Assembly (NCBI RefSeq): GCF_004359215.1
Contig: NC_090610.1
Coordinates: forward strand, 12,809,711-12,873,710
Source: Bremia lactucae
Lineage: Eukaryota; Oomycota; Peronosporomycetes; Peronosporales; Peronosporaceae
Length of the DNA stretch: 64,000 nt
Reading direction: 5' to 3'
Part shown: positions 1 through 10,916 of the stretch, piece after piece
How the letters are laid out: each line of letters starts with the position of its first letter
Position numbering within the stretch: position 1 is the first letter of the stretch
Translations under genes and position numbers: made by a program
The notes under the pieces: model-generated
What the model was told of the DNA's origin: nothing
Database searches by the model: none
Seen by the model: only the letters and a program-made list of their open reading frames with translations

Positions 1-290
1 GACATTCGGTCAGCGGTAATTTTTGCAGAGAACGAACGGGTTCTCAGCAGCTCATCGATGGACGAAAGTGTCCTCGATGTGAAGACTCGGATTGAAAGCT
101 ACAGTACTCAATCTTGGGAGTCACTCAAAGGAAATTCTCTATACGAGGATTTAATAGAATTCAGGGATGTATTCCCTGAAGCAGTTCCATGCGAGTTGCC
201 TAGGATAAAGGCACTCGACGAGATTTCGCAATCGGCTGTGCGTTAATGCAATACGATAAAGACGAGCTGAGGCAAGAGCAGGCTCGGAGC
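1..290 (+). pseudogene. Gypsy pol scraps: protease-RT linker joined to an RNase H piece
   Basis: Positions 58-220 encode the stretch between protease and reverse transcriptase of a B-type Gypsy polyprotein; the start MDESVLDVKTRI recurs on the minus strand near 11500. At about 222 the sequence switches to the RNase H segment that is intact at 10447-10500 (ISQSAVR/CALMQYD in two frames). Everything from the RT palm to the RNase H start is therefore missing, which points to an internal deletion or a junction between two copies. The piece ends near a poly-T run at 308-322, where a different element begins. Confidence 0.6.
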
Positions 291-389
291 GAGGCTCTCA
301 ACAGGACTTTTTTTTTTTTTTTGAGATGGTCTCCGCCCGGCCGCATCATCCGAGGCCCATTCGAATGGACCTCCCAAGTTCGATGGAAC

Positions 390-1180
390 TGCAGCGCTCA
401 CGATTGTTCACTGGCTGTTAGCCGTGGAGCAATGCGGTGTCGCGCAGCTTATCGAGCACGACAGCCGGATGGTGTCGTACGCCATGTCACACCTGCGCGG
501 TAAGGCCTCAGAGTGGGCTTCTCGGCGCTTATGGCGGACGTTATGGCGTTCCCTGCATGGGCGCTTTTTAAGACAAAGATTCGCGCCATGTACCAGACAC
601 CGAACAACGAAGTGTTGCTTCAGGCGCGCTCCAAAGAGGTGCGACAGACGATGCGATCTCTGCAAGAGTATGTGCAAGAGATGCGCTTGCTGTCGGCGTC
701 CATTACCGAAAGTCCGATTCCGGAGAACAATAAAGTGCCCACGTTTATAAACGGACTACAGCATGGCCAATCGCGACAGGCCCTTTTCAGAAAGGTGCCG
801 TCGACGATAAAAAAGGCAATCCAAATTGCCTTAGTTGAGACGCAATCCTACAACAGTGCCTCGGCGACAGCTTCGTATAAGCCGTCGGCCGAGAGGCCAG
901 ATGCCACTTCCGTGTTGGGCAATGCAGACGTTGTCTGCTATAAATGCGGCAAGCGCGGCCATATGATGGCTCGCTGCTATGCCAGGGTCCCTGCTGGGGC
1001 AAAGATGCCCAACAAAAGGACTCCCTTTCCAAAGGTAATGGCAAGAATCAGCGTGCGAGACGCATTAGTTTTGCATCGACTACTGAGGGGGTCGGGAAAT
1101 GCAGGAGCGCAGAAGGGGCGGGATGCCCTACTTACGCGGACTCTGAAGCTACCCCTAAGCTCAGAGTTGACGAGCAAATA
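390..1180 (+). pseudogene. Gag of A1, with CCHC zinc knuckle
   Basis: The reading starts near 390 in a different frame (VHWLLAVEQCGVAQLIEHD, then SHLRGKASEW) and continues from 513 after a frameshift. It matches the general Retrotrans_gag layout: a helical capsid region (residues such as FKTKIRAMYQTPNNE and FINGLQHGQ), a linker, then one zinc knuckle CYKCGKRGHMMARC at about 936-977 of type CX2CX4HX4C. The knuckle binds nucleic acid in the family; the capsid would form the virus-like particle. The frame is lost after about 1080. It is the sense-strand gag, distinct from the minus-strand aORF of the same element. Confidence 0.7.
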
Positions 1181-1184
1181 GGTA

Positions 1185-1400
1185 GCATAATCCGTGATGC
1201 CTCGAAATTTTGGACCTCAACCCTGCTGGTCTATAGCGCTCAAGTAAGAGGCTATGACCAGGTGATGACGCTCCTAGTGGATTCGGGTGCATCACAAAAT
1301 TTTGAAAAATTCACGGCTCTAGGAAAGAGACCGGCGATGTTTGAGTCGTTTTGCCAGGATGGCAAGCGAGAAGAGGCGACCGCCATTTAGCAAACGTCGC
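1185..1400 (+). pseudogene. Retropepsin-type aspartic protease of A1
   Basis: The segment carries LLVDSGASQNF, the catalytic D-S/T-G motif of retroviral-type aspartic proteases, at about 1270-1302. It lies directly downstream of gag in a different frame, as expected for a gag-pol junction. The frame closes at 1388. The second half of the protease fold cannot be read without frameshifts. The same region in A3 (near 37160, minus strand) has lost the catalytic motif by a short deletion. Confidence 0.65.
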
Positions 1401-1499
1401 GCTCATAAAGTTTGAAGGAGTTCAAGTTGAACTCGCCTTCAGCATTAGTAACTTCTCATATAAGATCAATTCACAGTGCTAGATACGGAGAGTCCGTAT

Positions 1500-3640
1500 G
1501 ACCTCATCCTAGGCCAAGGTTGGCAAAACACCAGCCATGGATAGAGTGGCGTACACGCACAGTTGCGAACTCGACGCAGGACACCAGAAAGGATGTGCTC
1601 CCGCGAGAGGCTTATGAAACTGCTGTCGTGCCGAACACAGTTGAGGGTGCGTTGGCGGGATGTCAAACGTCACCAGTTCCTACCCAGCTCGTGGAGACTG
1701 GGGTAGTGAAAAGGACGATGACAAGTAGTCATGTTTCTCATAGTCCTGGACAGAGTCGAGAGCCTGTGGCAGTAGAAGTCGAGCTGACAGGAAGTCAAGC
1801 GTCACATAAAACGGCACAGTGCCTAGAGCCTGGTGTGGTTGGAAGGGGTGCGTTTGCCAGCAGAGCAACGGCACCCGCTTCCCAGTCAAAGGTCGTGGTG
1901 ACTCGAAGAGCGAGAACCCGACAGATTAGGACGATTAAATGCACGTCTAAACGACTGACCTTTGGATCAGTTCCTATTAAAGAGGACGGGCCTTCGAACG
2001 AGGAGGCCGTCAAAGACGAAATAGCGGAGGCATTGTCTGTTGAAGTGCTCTAGAACGTCTTGAAATCTGCCGAGGAGATAGTAAGCTCCCGGAGATGCCG
2101 TGATATCTGTTCCTCTCCGAACTTAAATAAAAATGATCCACGAAGTAGTCACACCAGTTTAAGAAGAGAACTTCGTGGACTGTTGCTCGTCGTCCACAAT
2201 GGACGAGAGCGTTCTACAACGGACAAAAATAGAGATTTGCTGCTCAAAGCTGGGATGCCTTGAAATACAGCCCGTTTTGTGATATTCTGTGGTAATATCG
2301 TGATGTGTTCACCAAAAAAGTGCCGAGCCGCTTACCTGCCGATAGGGGCATCGAGCACGAAATTGATTAAGAACCTGCCTGGCACCAAGTATTGTGTGAC
2401 CAGGCAATGACTGTTGTTGAAAGAATAAGTCAATTATATCGATGAGATCTTCGACAACGAAGCCAAGGCGGGACATGTACGTGAGAACAAGTCGCCTCAC
2501 TGCAGTCCGATCTTCTGTGTGCGCTAAGCCACAGGTGGATGGTGCGTATTCACGGTTACAATAAGTTGAACACGGCCACCATTCTGGTACAAACGCCAAT
2601 CCCGCGGAAAGATGTCTTGTTGAACTCCATGGAAAAGTCAATTATCTTTTCCGCGTTGGATTTAAAGGATGGGTACTATCAGGTTCTCATGAGAGAGTCC
2701 GATGAAGCCAAAACGGCAGTGATCACCCCAAGCGGTATGCTTTGAGAGTGGTTGTGATGCGCCAAGGGTTAAAAACGCATCAGCGACATTCAATTGAGTG
2801 GTAGCTCACGTGATGCGTCAGCACCGTGCCTGCGCGCCTCATTATTTTGACGACGAATTCGTTCATAGTTGGGCCGAGGACGGGCTGAGCGAAATAGAGT
2901 CGCAAAAGCGTCATTTAGACGTTGTGTTGCAGACTCTGGAGGACGCCCAATTGTACGTCAACTTGCAGAAGGGCGTCATAGATGCATACCTGTGCTGGGC
3001 TGCATCGTAGGTACATATGATGAGCGAGCAGACCCAGACAAGGTAAATCGGCAAAGGAAGGAACAATTTAGAGGATCTGCGCCAATTCCTAGGGATCGCT
3101 AATTACTTGCCAAAACATAGCAAAAATTATGCTGAGCAAACTAAACCATTATCTGTCCTCCTTAAAAACGCAGAATGGGTTTGGTTTAAAGAACCAGATG
3201 ATGCGTTCACATCAGTGAAGCAATCTATTGTAGAGGCACCGGGTCTTCGCATTGCCAGACGCGGATAAGCCCTTTAGCGTCTTCTGCGATGCAAGTAATT
3301 TTGCAATCGGCAGCGCGCTCATGCAGAAGGATGACGACGGCGATAACCGTCTCATCTTATCAGTCCCGGCTTTTAAAAGCCGCGAGACCGAATTACCCTG
3401 TACATGAGAAAGAGCTACTTTCAATAATGTATGCTCTTCTCAAGTTTCGTGTGCACCTATTGGGCACCGAACCATTTGTGATTTTACGGATCACGCATCA
3501 CTGCGGACCGCAATAAACCACCGCACCTCTCGCCTAGAATGGCAAGATGGCTTACATTATTCTCTGAATTTAATTTCAAAGTTGAATACAAGCCGAAAAG
3601 TCGAATGTCTTGGCTGACGCTTTATCGCGCAGACCAAACT
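1500..3640 (+). pseudogene. Reverse transcriptase and RNase H of A1
   Basis: A Ser/Ala/Val-rich linker (1520-2053) is followed by RT segments. 2539-2745 carries IPRKDVLLNSM and FSALDLKDGYYQV, the palm region with the first catalytic Asp. 2798-3010 carries HYFDDEFVHSW, the YxDD-type catalytic box. RNase H follows at about 3270-3520 (PVHEKELLSIMYALLKFRVHLLG), ending near 3620 with the ADALSRRP-like motif. At least five frameshifts or stops interrupt it. The stretch 1690-3390 is repeated in inverted orientation at 15426-17146 with most of the same defects. Confidence 0.75.
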
Positions 3641-3689
3641 TCGAGGTAAGACACCAGGAAAGTGTGTCTAGTGCTGAAGCATAATTTCA

Positions 3690-4770
3690 GCCGTCAATGT
3701 TGACAGCCATGAAGGCATACCACGTGACGAGCTCATTAGCCTCTAGAATAATAGAGAGCTACAGTCAGGACGACCATCGTCACCTGCTGTTGGATCACTT
3801 TGGTGGACGAAAGGTTTCTCTTCAGTCGCACCTGAAAGCTAAGCTACATCGCTTTAGCGACAGTGATGGCCTGTTATGGCAACAGCTGTCACCTTTGGGA
3901 TCTCTTGGGAATCTATGTGCCTCATGACACAGATCTCAAGCTGATGATCCTTCACGAGCTCTATGATGCACCATTGAGTGGGTATCTGGGCCGTAAAAAT
4001 ACATTTTTAAAAGTGTCGAAATTTGTTGGGTGGCCACACCTGTGTCGATGGGCGGCCACCTTAAGTCGCTCGTGCGATCAGTGTCAGCGCATAAAGCCTG
4101 CACTGCCCAGAAGTCCACCACTAAAGCCGCTACCGATTCCAACGAATAGTTGGAAGTCAATGAGTCTGGACTTCATGTTTGGCATGCCGCTTAACCACAA
4201 GAGTCGGACGGGGCTCGTCGTTTTTGTAGACAAACTGAGTTAGATGGTTCATTAAGCACCATCTACGACAACGTTCATCGGCAAGGAGGCAGCTCTTTTG
4301 TTCCTGGATCATGTAAACCGACTACACGGGATACTCGAGTCCATCGTATCGGACCGGGATCCACGTTTTACGTCTGATTTTTGGCGTCATGTGCTTGAGC
4401 TGCTAGGTAGCAAGCTTTACATGAACAGCCGATCATCCTTAGACTGATGGCCAAACGGAATGTACCAATCGGGTCGTGGCGGATGTATTGCGCACGGCAG
4501 CAACTTCCAAAGAATGGAGCAAACAATTCCCCTTCGTGGAGTTCGCTTAAATTACAGTGTCCACGCCAGTATGGGTGAGACACCGTTTTAAATTAACGGA
4601 CTGCGCCATCCTCGAACTCTAGTCTCGTTTGTGCGCAGCCTGAGTCTTAGTGAGGGAGGCCCCTCACTATGCTCGGTGCAAAAGAGGGACACAGTTTCGT
4701 CAATATGACGATGACCCATGAGAGTATCATGTCAACAACGACAACTTGCCCTTGTGACTCGCGGCAGACT
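3690..4770 (+). pseudogene. Integrase of A1, zinc-binding and core regions
   Basis: 3863-4243 encodes the N-terminal zinc-binding region (HELYDAPLSGYLG, then CDQCQRIKPA) followed by the start of the catalytic core (WKSMSLDFMFGMP, containing the first Asp of the DDE triad). The second histidine expected in the HHCC motif appears changed to Tyr. The core continues in other frames to about 4560 (ESIVSDRDPRFTSDFW and the degenerate DGQTE region). The frame then runs to about 4765, where the segment that should follow is inverted. Confidence 0.7.
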
Positions 4771-5375
4771 ATCCTGCTTCCGTCTAGTCGCAGGCACAGA
4801 GCGCTGCTAACCGACGCTTGACTCACGGTCCGCGTCATGATCTACTTCTGAGACGGATGGGGGTATGTGATCTCTTCTGGGTTCACATACCGTTTCAGAC
4901 GACCCACGTAAAATAAGGGGTGCGTCTTCATATACGGGGAAAGGGTAAGCTATTAGTTAAGTCACCAACCTCTTCGACCACCGTAAACGGCCCGATGAAA
5001 AGCGGCAATATTTTCGTAGTACCTCCGTGTAGTACAGAGACTGCATTCTTGGGCAGGATAGCAATACTTAATAGTACTTTTTATCCTACTCTAAAGCATT
5101 CATTGTTTTTGCGCCCATTTTGGTCTGCATATTGTTTTTGTTTGTCCTGTGCACTTGCCATCGCGTCACGGATTTTTCGTGTGATGGCCAATCGCTCATA
5201 CACAAAGGGTTGAGCCTCACTCTTGCTTTTAGCATCAAACTCGCCTATGACACCGCCGAGAGGTCGGTCATAGGACTTAATTTTCAATGACGAAACATCG
5301 TAGTTGTTGAGGAGCACAGGCATTTCTTGCCGTGACTCCATGCTGACCACTGCTAAATTGTCATGATTATGTGGA
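4765..5375 (-). pseudogene. Inverted segment of A1: integrase C-terminal GPY/F region
   Basis: The minus strand 5350-4860 encodes ITRKIRDAMASAQDKQKQY and the GPF-type linker domain, matching A3 at 33600-33240 also read on minus. Here the flanking integrase is on plus, so this piece is flipped. At 4780-4830 the plus strand resembles the aORF end that in A3 lies at 32930-32975, so the flipped piece spans the pol/aORF meeting point. This is best explained by an internal inversion of about 0.6 kb. Confidence 0.6.
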
Positions 5376-5379
5376 CGAA

Positions 5380-5870
5380 ATCGCCGCTCCTATCGCGCGC
5401 TACCTGCACTGATGGATACTGATGAGAACAAAAGCTTCCTTTGAAAGTTGCTTGGCCACCGCTCCGTGAAGCATAGTATTTAAATCCTAGTCCAATGGAG
5501 AGGGATACCAGAAGAGTTTCGACTCTTGGGAACCGGTCGACGCCCTGCGCGGCGACGTACCGGGACTGGTGTTTGCCTGTGAAAACTGGCACCTATCGAA
5601 GCCGCTCCGCTAATTCCAAATCGACTTGCAAGAGTAGCGTGATGAGGAGAAGCGGGGGGGGGAGGGTACAGCACCGTCCATGGCTTCTCACACACGCAAG
5701 TGAGCGAAGCTGATTCGCTGCGACCGTTGTTGCCTCATCAGAATATGGCTGAAAGCGGCGCAGGAATTCTGCTTCGTATTGCTCGGTTAGTTCATTCGAA
5801 CTCAACACGGCCGGGATCAGGGAAACACGGCCAAGTGAGATGGTAGACGGCAATAGTAATCATTAGCGTA
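5380..5870 (-). pseudogene. aORF of A1 (opposite-strand ORF downstream of pol), partial
   Basis: The minus strand 5853-5593 encodes VSLIPAVLSSNELTEQY followed by EFLRRFQPYSD, which aligns with the A3 aORF (IPVVLHSNEPTDHYIAAIMR at 32480-32540) and loosely with the D aORF (IPIVLFPNETTEFKVSFE). A second block, 5592-5353, continues in another frame. The N-terminal half is missing beyond 5870. It is oriented against the pol of the same element, as in the other copies. Function unknown. Confidence 0.55.
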
Positions 5871-5875
5871 TGTAG

Positions 5876-6317
5876 TGGCGCGCTCTATGGAGAGCGACGC
5901 ACTAGTTCTATCCGAACAAGGCTATTCGTGTGATAGTGGCATAGGAAGTATATTACCAGTCACAAAGCCGCGTTCGATACGATTAAATTGTGACACCGAC
6001 TGGACACAACTACGTGCCGTCAATTTGACTTTATGCTAAGCTCCCCGTCGTGGATAATCTGATCAATAGATGTTTATCTCGGGATCTTGGCCTCTTGCCG
6101 CATATTTTCTATCTTTTCCTCACAGCCATTTCACACTATGGGTCCAATACCCCTTTTTTAAATAGGTGATATCATTAAAATTTCAATTAGAATGGGTGAG
6201 AAACCTGCTTGTCACGCTATTAGATGCAGTAAAGGCAGTGCGTAATGTTCCAGCTGTGTTGACAGAGCACGGCATGAACGAAGTTAAAAGCAAAAATGAC
6301 TGTTATCACGGTGATCA
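5876..6317. other. No gene recognised
   Basis: This stretch joins A1 to the LTR of B1. No domain, LTR end or repeat shared with the rest of the window was seen. An open frame at 6166-6450 runs into the LTR and has no signal peptide, RXLR motif or recognisable fold, so I do not call it a gene. Confidence 0.5.
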
Positions 6318-6744
6318 TGTAATGGGCACTGCCAACTTGTACTGCTTCAGTACAAGTCGCTTCAAAGCAAATGGTGCAAACATCACTTCATCTACACTAG
6401 TACATGCAGAGGAAGACTCTCTTTACAGCTCCTGCTTTAAAGATGGTTAAAAGTAAACTCTATTCAATATAATCAAGCTCTTCTGTTTCTATCTATTTAA
6501 TACTAACTTAATCATATACTAATACAAAACATGTAATAAAGTCTTATCTGTCTCCCTCTTTGCGCGCGTCCAGTGCTGACTGAGCCGCGGAGCAAGTAGA
6601 TATAATGGCCCATATCAATTAATGAATAAGTTTTCGAATGTTACTATGTAAAGTAATTTTCCCAGAATACTATCTTCCTTTTGAAAAATATATTTATTAA
6701 CAACCTTAAAGTGTTAATTTAATGTAACGATACACCCCGTTACC
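6318..6744 (-). repeat. 3' LTR of element B1
   Basis: About 427 bp, clearly related to the LTR at 59456-59926. Read on minus, it is preceded by a polypurine tract (plus-strand run of C then CTTAAACGACA at 6746-6768), which marks the start of a 3' LTR. It ends in ATTACA at 6318. The first bases are GG instead of the TG seen in the B2 copy. It shows that B1 runs on the minus strand, with aORF on plus between LTR and pol. Confidence 0.75.
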
Positions 6745-6826
6745 TCAACCCCCCCCCCCTTAAACGACAATCCGTCTGACTGTCATTAAATAGAGTGGTC
6801 ACTATAAGACCACTGAAGTGGAGACG

Positions 6827-8530
6827 ATGTTGATTGGTCAGAACCATCATTTTCAATTTTATCGCGTGGCTAACGGCTCCATGTGGTCAGCGTATAGTGC
6901 GAAACCTTCGGCTGCGGTACATGCAGCCGCGGGCGACAAATTATTGACTCTTGCGGCAGACAAGGCGTCTGCCATCTTCTCTTGCAAAAGTAACTGTTGC
7001 GGAAGCCCGTGGTGAGTCACCACGTGAATGCGATACCTCGTTGGCGGTCGACTATGAATGCGAGTCGGACGAGATGGCGACTCGGGAAGATTGTAATAGT
7101 CGCTTGAACGTCGTCAGGCGACTGATTATGAGTCTTCGAATGAGGGGGCTCAATCGAATAGTCATGCTTATAGTGTTCGCTGTAGCATGTTCGTTTTCGA
7201 CGATGAGGATGATTTCCCATCGCCAGCACCGTATCCCGTGCCGTCACCCGCACCCATCCCTATGCGTGGTGATGACGATCACGTAAGCCATCGTGATAAA
7301 GTCCTTGTGGTACCCCTGGTTCGGTGGGTACCGCCCAGGGAAGTGCAGACCATAAAATGTCTCGTCTTGCCCCTGAGAAGAAGCCGTGGCTTTTACTTGA
7401 TTAACTTGAACGGCTACTCAGTAGCTTGTCTGGAGAGACTACTCCTCACAATAAATATTCCTTATTCGTTGCGACAAAATCCACATGGCCTTGTCCCACC
7501 GCGATGAATTTCCGCGCTGAGGATAAATTTTATCTCGATGTTTTTCTTTAGCATCAATGGAATAATGGCAACAGCAAGCGAGATAAAAGCTCGTTGATGC
7601 AAGCCTGGACCACTTCATTCGCAATGTCAAAGACATTGGACGTTAAGTCTGGCTTCTCAAACTTAACGCTAACCGCGTTAAGTTTGAAAAACGAGCTTCA
7701 ACCGGCGCAAGATTTAAGAGGCATCGGTTGTCTCGTGAGGCAGGACGTCCATGCCTCACGTGGGGTGATCCCTGTCTGTGTTGTGTCGACAACACGAAAC
7801 GAGTGAAAGGGGGTGTTTATTCCCTATCTTCTCCCTAGGGAAGGGCTCATATATCTGTCGAGATCCACGATGCAATTGACGTTTCGCAATCGATTTACAA
7901 GCGATAGGGGCGCGTGTTTTTCGATAAATCTTCTGATCCATCGGATGGGTCTCGTCATACTGACGGACGAGGCCCTCAACGTCAGCAATCAGCTGGGATA
8001 GAGGCTTTCAGCTGTCATGCGAAGGTGGATAACCGCATCAGCGACCAAGATAACCCGTTCGCTTCCCCTTCACATCACGATGGTTTACGATGCGTTCAAC
8101 ATAGGAAAGGTTGACCACCGTGGGAATCCCCCAATGGGAGAGAAATTATTAGATCCGACTTATGTGTCGGATCTAGAGTCGAAGATCGACAAACACGACC
8201 ACTTCCTCCATAAATTGGAGAAGGATCTTGATCACGAGCGTGGTAAGCGTCACGCGTTGAACAGACGGTGCAAGCTTACTATATCAAACGGTTGGAAGAC
8301 CGTTCGAAAAGTGCGTGCTCAATGTTGGCGTACGAACGGAAGTATCGCGCTCTTCGTGACGAGCTGTCGTCAGCTCATCGCGATTTCGAGGAACTTCGGA
8401 TTCGGCATGATAATCTCCAAACTCAACATGAGAGTCTAGTTCGTGATCACAGGAATCTTTCGGGGATTCTTGAAAGGGAGGTAATCCGTCCGCGGAGAAA
8501 CTGCGTACTGATGGTACGGGAGGAGCCGAC
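6827..8530 (+). pseudogene. aORF of B1, acidic N-terminus and coiled-coil tail
   Basis: Broken plus-strand frame opposite to the B1 pol. The start (METMLIGQNHH region) lies about 80 bp from the LTR. An Ala/Ser-rich then acidic region (ECESDEMATRE, FDDEDDFPSPAPYPVPSP) is followed by a middle part and a heptad-rich tail at 8268-8470: YRALRDELSSAHRDFEELRI, then HDNLQTQHESLVRDH and LSGILERE. The tail overlaps the antisense of the integrase C-terminal region. The homologous frame in B2 (60006-61700) has different breaks, so the two copies together support a real ancestral protein. No known family recognised. Confidence 0.6.
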
Positions 8531-8770
8531 CAACGTAAAATATAGGATGCGTTCGCATCATCCGTGGCAATTCTATTGTGTACGCATTGCCTCTGCGATG
8601 CAGTACACGGAATGGCCCAATGAACTTGGGTAGTAGTTTACTACTACCAAAATTAGTGACTACATGCTTCGGTAAGTGTACCGTATACAGTAGTTCTCGA
8701 TTTATAATATTTAATGAAAGTCCATTTGCACTTCCATGTTTGTCTGTGTTTCGTTTCTGCCGGTCCACTG
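7750..8770 (-). pseudogene. Pol C-terminus of B1: GPY/F domain and chromodomain remnant
   Basis: The minus strand 8768-8436 encodes KFIGPFRVLHRRGNAYTIEL and MRTHPIFYVGRLLPYHQY, the GPY/F module that follows the integrase core in chromoviruses. Downstream (about 8240-7950) the chromodomain seen intact in B2 is present but interrupted. 7941-7756 matches the B2 polyprotein tail. It overlaps the plus-strand aORF over about 0.8 kb. The chromodomain is thought to steer integration toward marked chromatin. Confidence 0.65.
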
Positions 8771-9070
8771 CGTTAGCAATGGAATCCTGTACGAAACGGA
8801 CTACTGATTCTCGAGCCAGCAGAAATTCCTCTGCTGACTCATTTGTTTTGTCTTTTCAGTGCGCTTTGTGCGCACTGGCATGACATCTTTCCCTTCTTCA
8901 CCGAGGGATTTCTCGCTGGTACTATCTATTTCTTTGAGAAAAATATTGTCATCACTATTGCTGAATTTCTCTCTTTCGATGTCGATTGCTTCGACAACGA
9001 CATCATTCGCGTCGACGGTAATTTCGACACGTGATGAGCATGATCCAGAAATGGTTTTGTTCGTACGAAT

Positions 9071-9800
9071 TCACCCATCCCTTAAACTAGAGGATCCCTC
9101 TAATTGGGGGGTATGCGTGGGTGGCGTAAGCCGTTCACGAAGAACGGTGTAGGCGTTGTAGACGAATGCACCAAATTGTTGATGGCAAATTCGACAATCG
9201 GTAAAAACTTGTTTCAAATCGGATACGATTGAACGTAACCTCGAAGTATCTCTTCGAGGACGCGATTGACGCATTCCGTGTGACCATCTGTTTCCGGATA
9301 ATCAGAAGTTAACATAGTCAGCCGGGTTCCGAGAGATCGGAACACGGATTGTTGAAACTCCAAGGTGAACCGTGGATCTCTATTGAATCAGTTCACGGGG
9401 TAAACCATGGAGTCTGAATACCGTGTCGATGAAAACACGGGCATAGCACGGAGCCGTGATTGACTCTGGTACTGCAGCAAGATGTACCATCTTGCTGAAT
9501 CTGTCTACAAAAGCAAGGATTTCATTGTTTTTGTGACCGTCTTTGGAAATCCGAAGACAAAGTCCATAGATACGAATGCCAACATTCAGCCGGAGGTAAT
9601 AGAGGTTGTAGAAGTGCACGGGTTGAAGGGCTAGGCTTCACCCGTTGACACACCTCGCAAGCACGAATGTACTTGCGCACGAACTGATACTGGCGGGGCC
9701 AGTAAAAGTCGCGACTTATTGTGAGATAAGTTTTCTCGCGTATACGATGCCCACTTGTTGATGCATAGTGACACTTACACATGATGCGCAAGCGCAAATC
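9071..9800 (-). pseudogene. Integrase of B1
   Basis: The minus strand 9797-9522 carries the zinc-binding region (CEVCQRVKPSPS, WPRQYQFVRKYIRA). 9619-9380 carries the core (ILAFVDRFSKMVHLAAVPES, VFIDTVFRLHGLPREL). 9274-9071 carries the core end and linker. Frameshifts separate the three parts. B2 has the same three blocks at 62853-62241. Confidence 0.75.
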
Positions 9801-9962
9801 ATTGTGAGTTGTGACAACGACACGAGGAGTGTCCCCGTCAACGGCTGTTTAGTACAGTAAGCCGTTGCGTGTTGTGTATCGATCTGATGACGATCGATAT
9901 AAAGCCGGTAATCTTTAAAAGATTTATCGGATGGATTCATCCGATGATACATTAAACGAAGC

Positions 9963-10916
9963 GAGAATTCGCACCGAATTATTTTGACGATGTATTCGTC
10001 CATAGCCGAGCGATGGACGGAAAGACGGAAGTGGAAGTTCATAAAACTCACGTTCGTTAGGTTCTTACACTTATGCGAAAGCATAAGTTGTAGGCAAATC
10101 TCAAGAAGTGTATATTCGCTGCAAGCGAAATAACACTTCTTGGGTGCATCGTCGGTAAACACGGCGTGCGCCCTGATTCCGAAAAGATCAAAACAATCAC
10201 CGACTGGCCAATTCCAGTCGATGCCAAGGGACTCAGAAAGTTCCTGGTTTTAGCGGCGTACTTGCACAAGTACTTTCGCAATTATGCAGAGATGACAGTT
10301 CATCTCTCTCGTTTCTTAAAAAAAGACAAGAAATGGCTATGGAACGCTGATTGTCAGCGTTCCTTTGAAGATATCAAGTAATGCTTGATGCAATCGCCCA
10401 TCTTGGCGGTTGCAGATCAAGACAGACCATTTAATGTGGTCTGTGACGCCAGCGATTTCGCAATCGCCTGTGCGTTAATGCAATACGATACAGACGGCGC
10501 GGAGCGCGTCGTCTGTTACCAATCGCGTCAGCTGCAACCAGCTGAACGCAATTACCCAGTGCATGACAAGGAACTCCTTCCCATGAAATATGCATTGGCT
10601 AAATTTAGGGTCTATCTCCTCGGAGATATACCATTCATCGTCTATACGGACCATGCGTCATTACGCACGGTCGTAAATAGCCCACAGGTGGGCTATCCTT
10701 CTTCGCGAGTGTAATTTTTCAGTGGAATATAAACCAGGACGACTTAATGTTGTCGCTGATGCGTTATCACACCGACCCAATTTCGAGTCGGCAGTGCACT
10801 CCAATAGTGAAAATTATACCACTGTGTTGCAACACTCACAATGAGTGTTCCGTCATCAACTTTGCTTAATGACATTAAACAAGCCTACACAGAAGATAAA
10901 GACCTTCTGCGGTCCT
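9963..10916 (+). pseudogene. RT and RNase H segment of B1, inverted
   Basis: Plus-strand coding: a YFDDVFVHSR catalytic box near 9975, GLRKFLVLAAYLHKYFRN (10166-10381), then RNase H (10385-10714) with VVCDASDFAIACALMQYD, PVHDKELLPMKYALAKFR and VYTDHASLRTVV. The neighbours on both sides, integrase at 9071-9800 and the RT N-terminus at 10917-11643, are on minus. In B2 all of these are on minus. This copy therefore carries an internal inversion of about 0.95 kb. Confidence 0.75.

Larger units (their letters stand above)
290..5870 (+). mobile_element. Degenerate Ty3/Gypsy element A1 (gag-pol on plus, aORF on minus)
   Basis: One Gypsy element in the order gag, protease, RT, RNase H, integrase on the plus strand, followed by the opposite-strand aORF. 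All reading frames are broken by stops and frameshifts. A segment around 4765-5375 is inverted relative to the rest. No LTR was recognised at either end, so the element is probably truncated on both sides. It is of family A, also seen at 14488-17146 and 31262-37290. Confidence 0.7.

Noticed and set aside
408..677. Minus-strand frame opposite the A1 gag
   Set aside because: Shadow of the gag frame; basic low-complexity translation with no homologue in the other element copies.
6166..6450. 94-codon frame as a possible secreted effector
   Set aside because: No signal peptide, RXLR/dEER or LFLAK motif, and its second half lies inside the B1 LTR.
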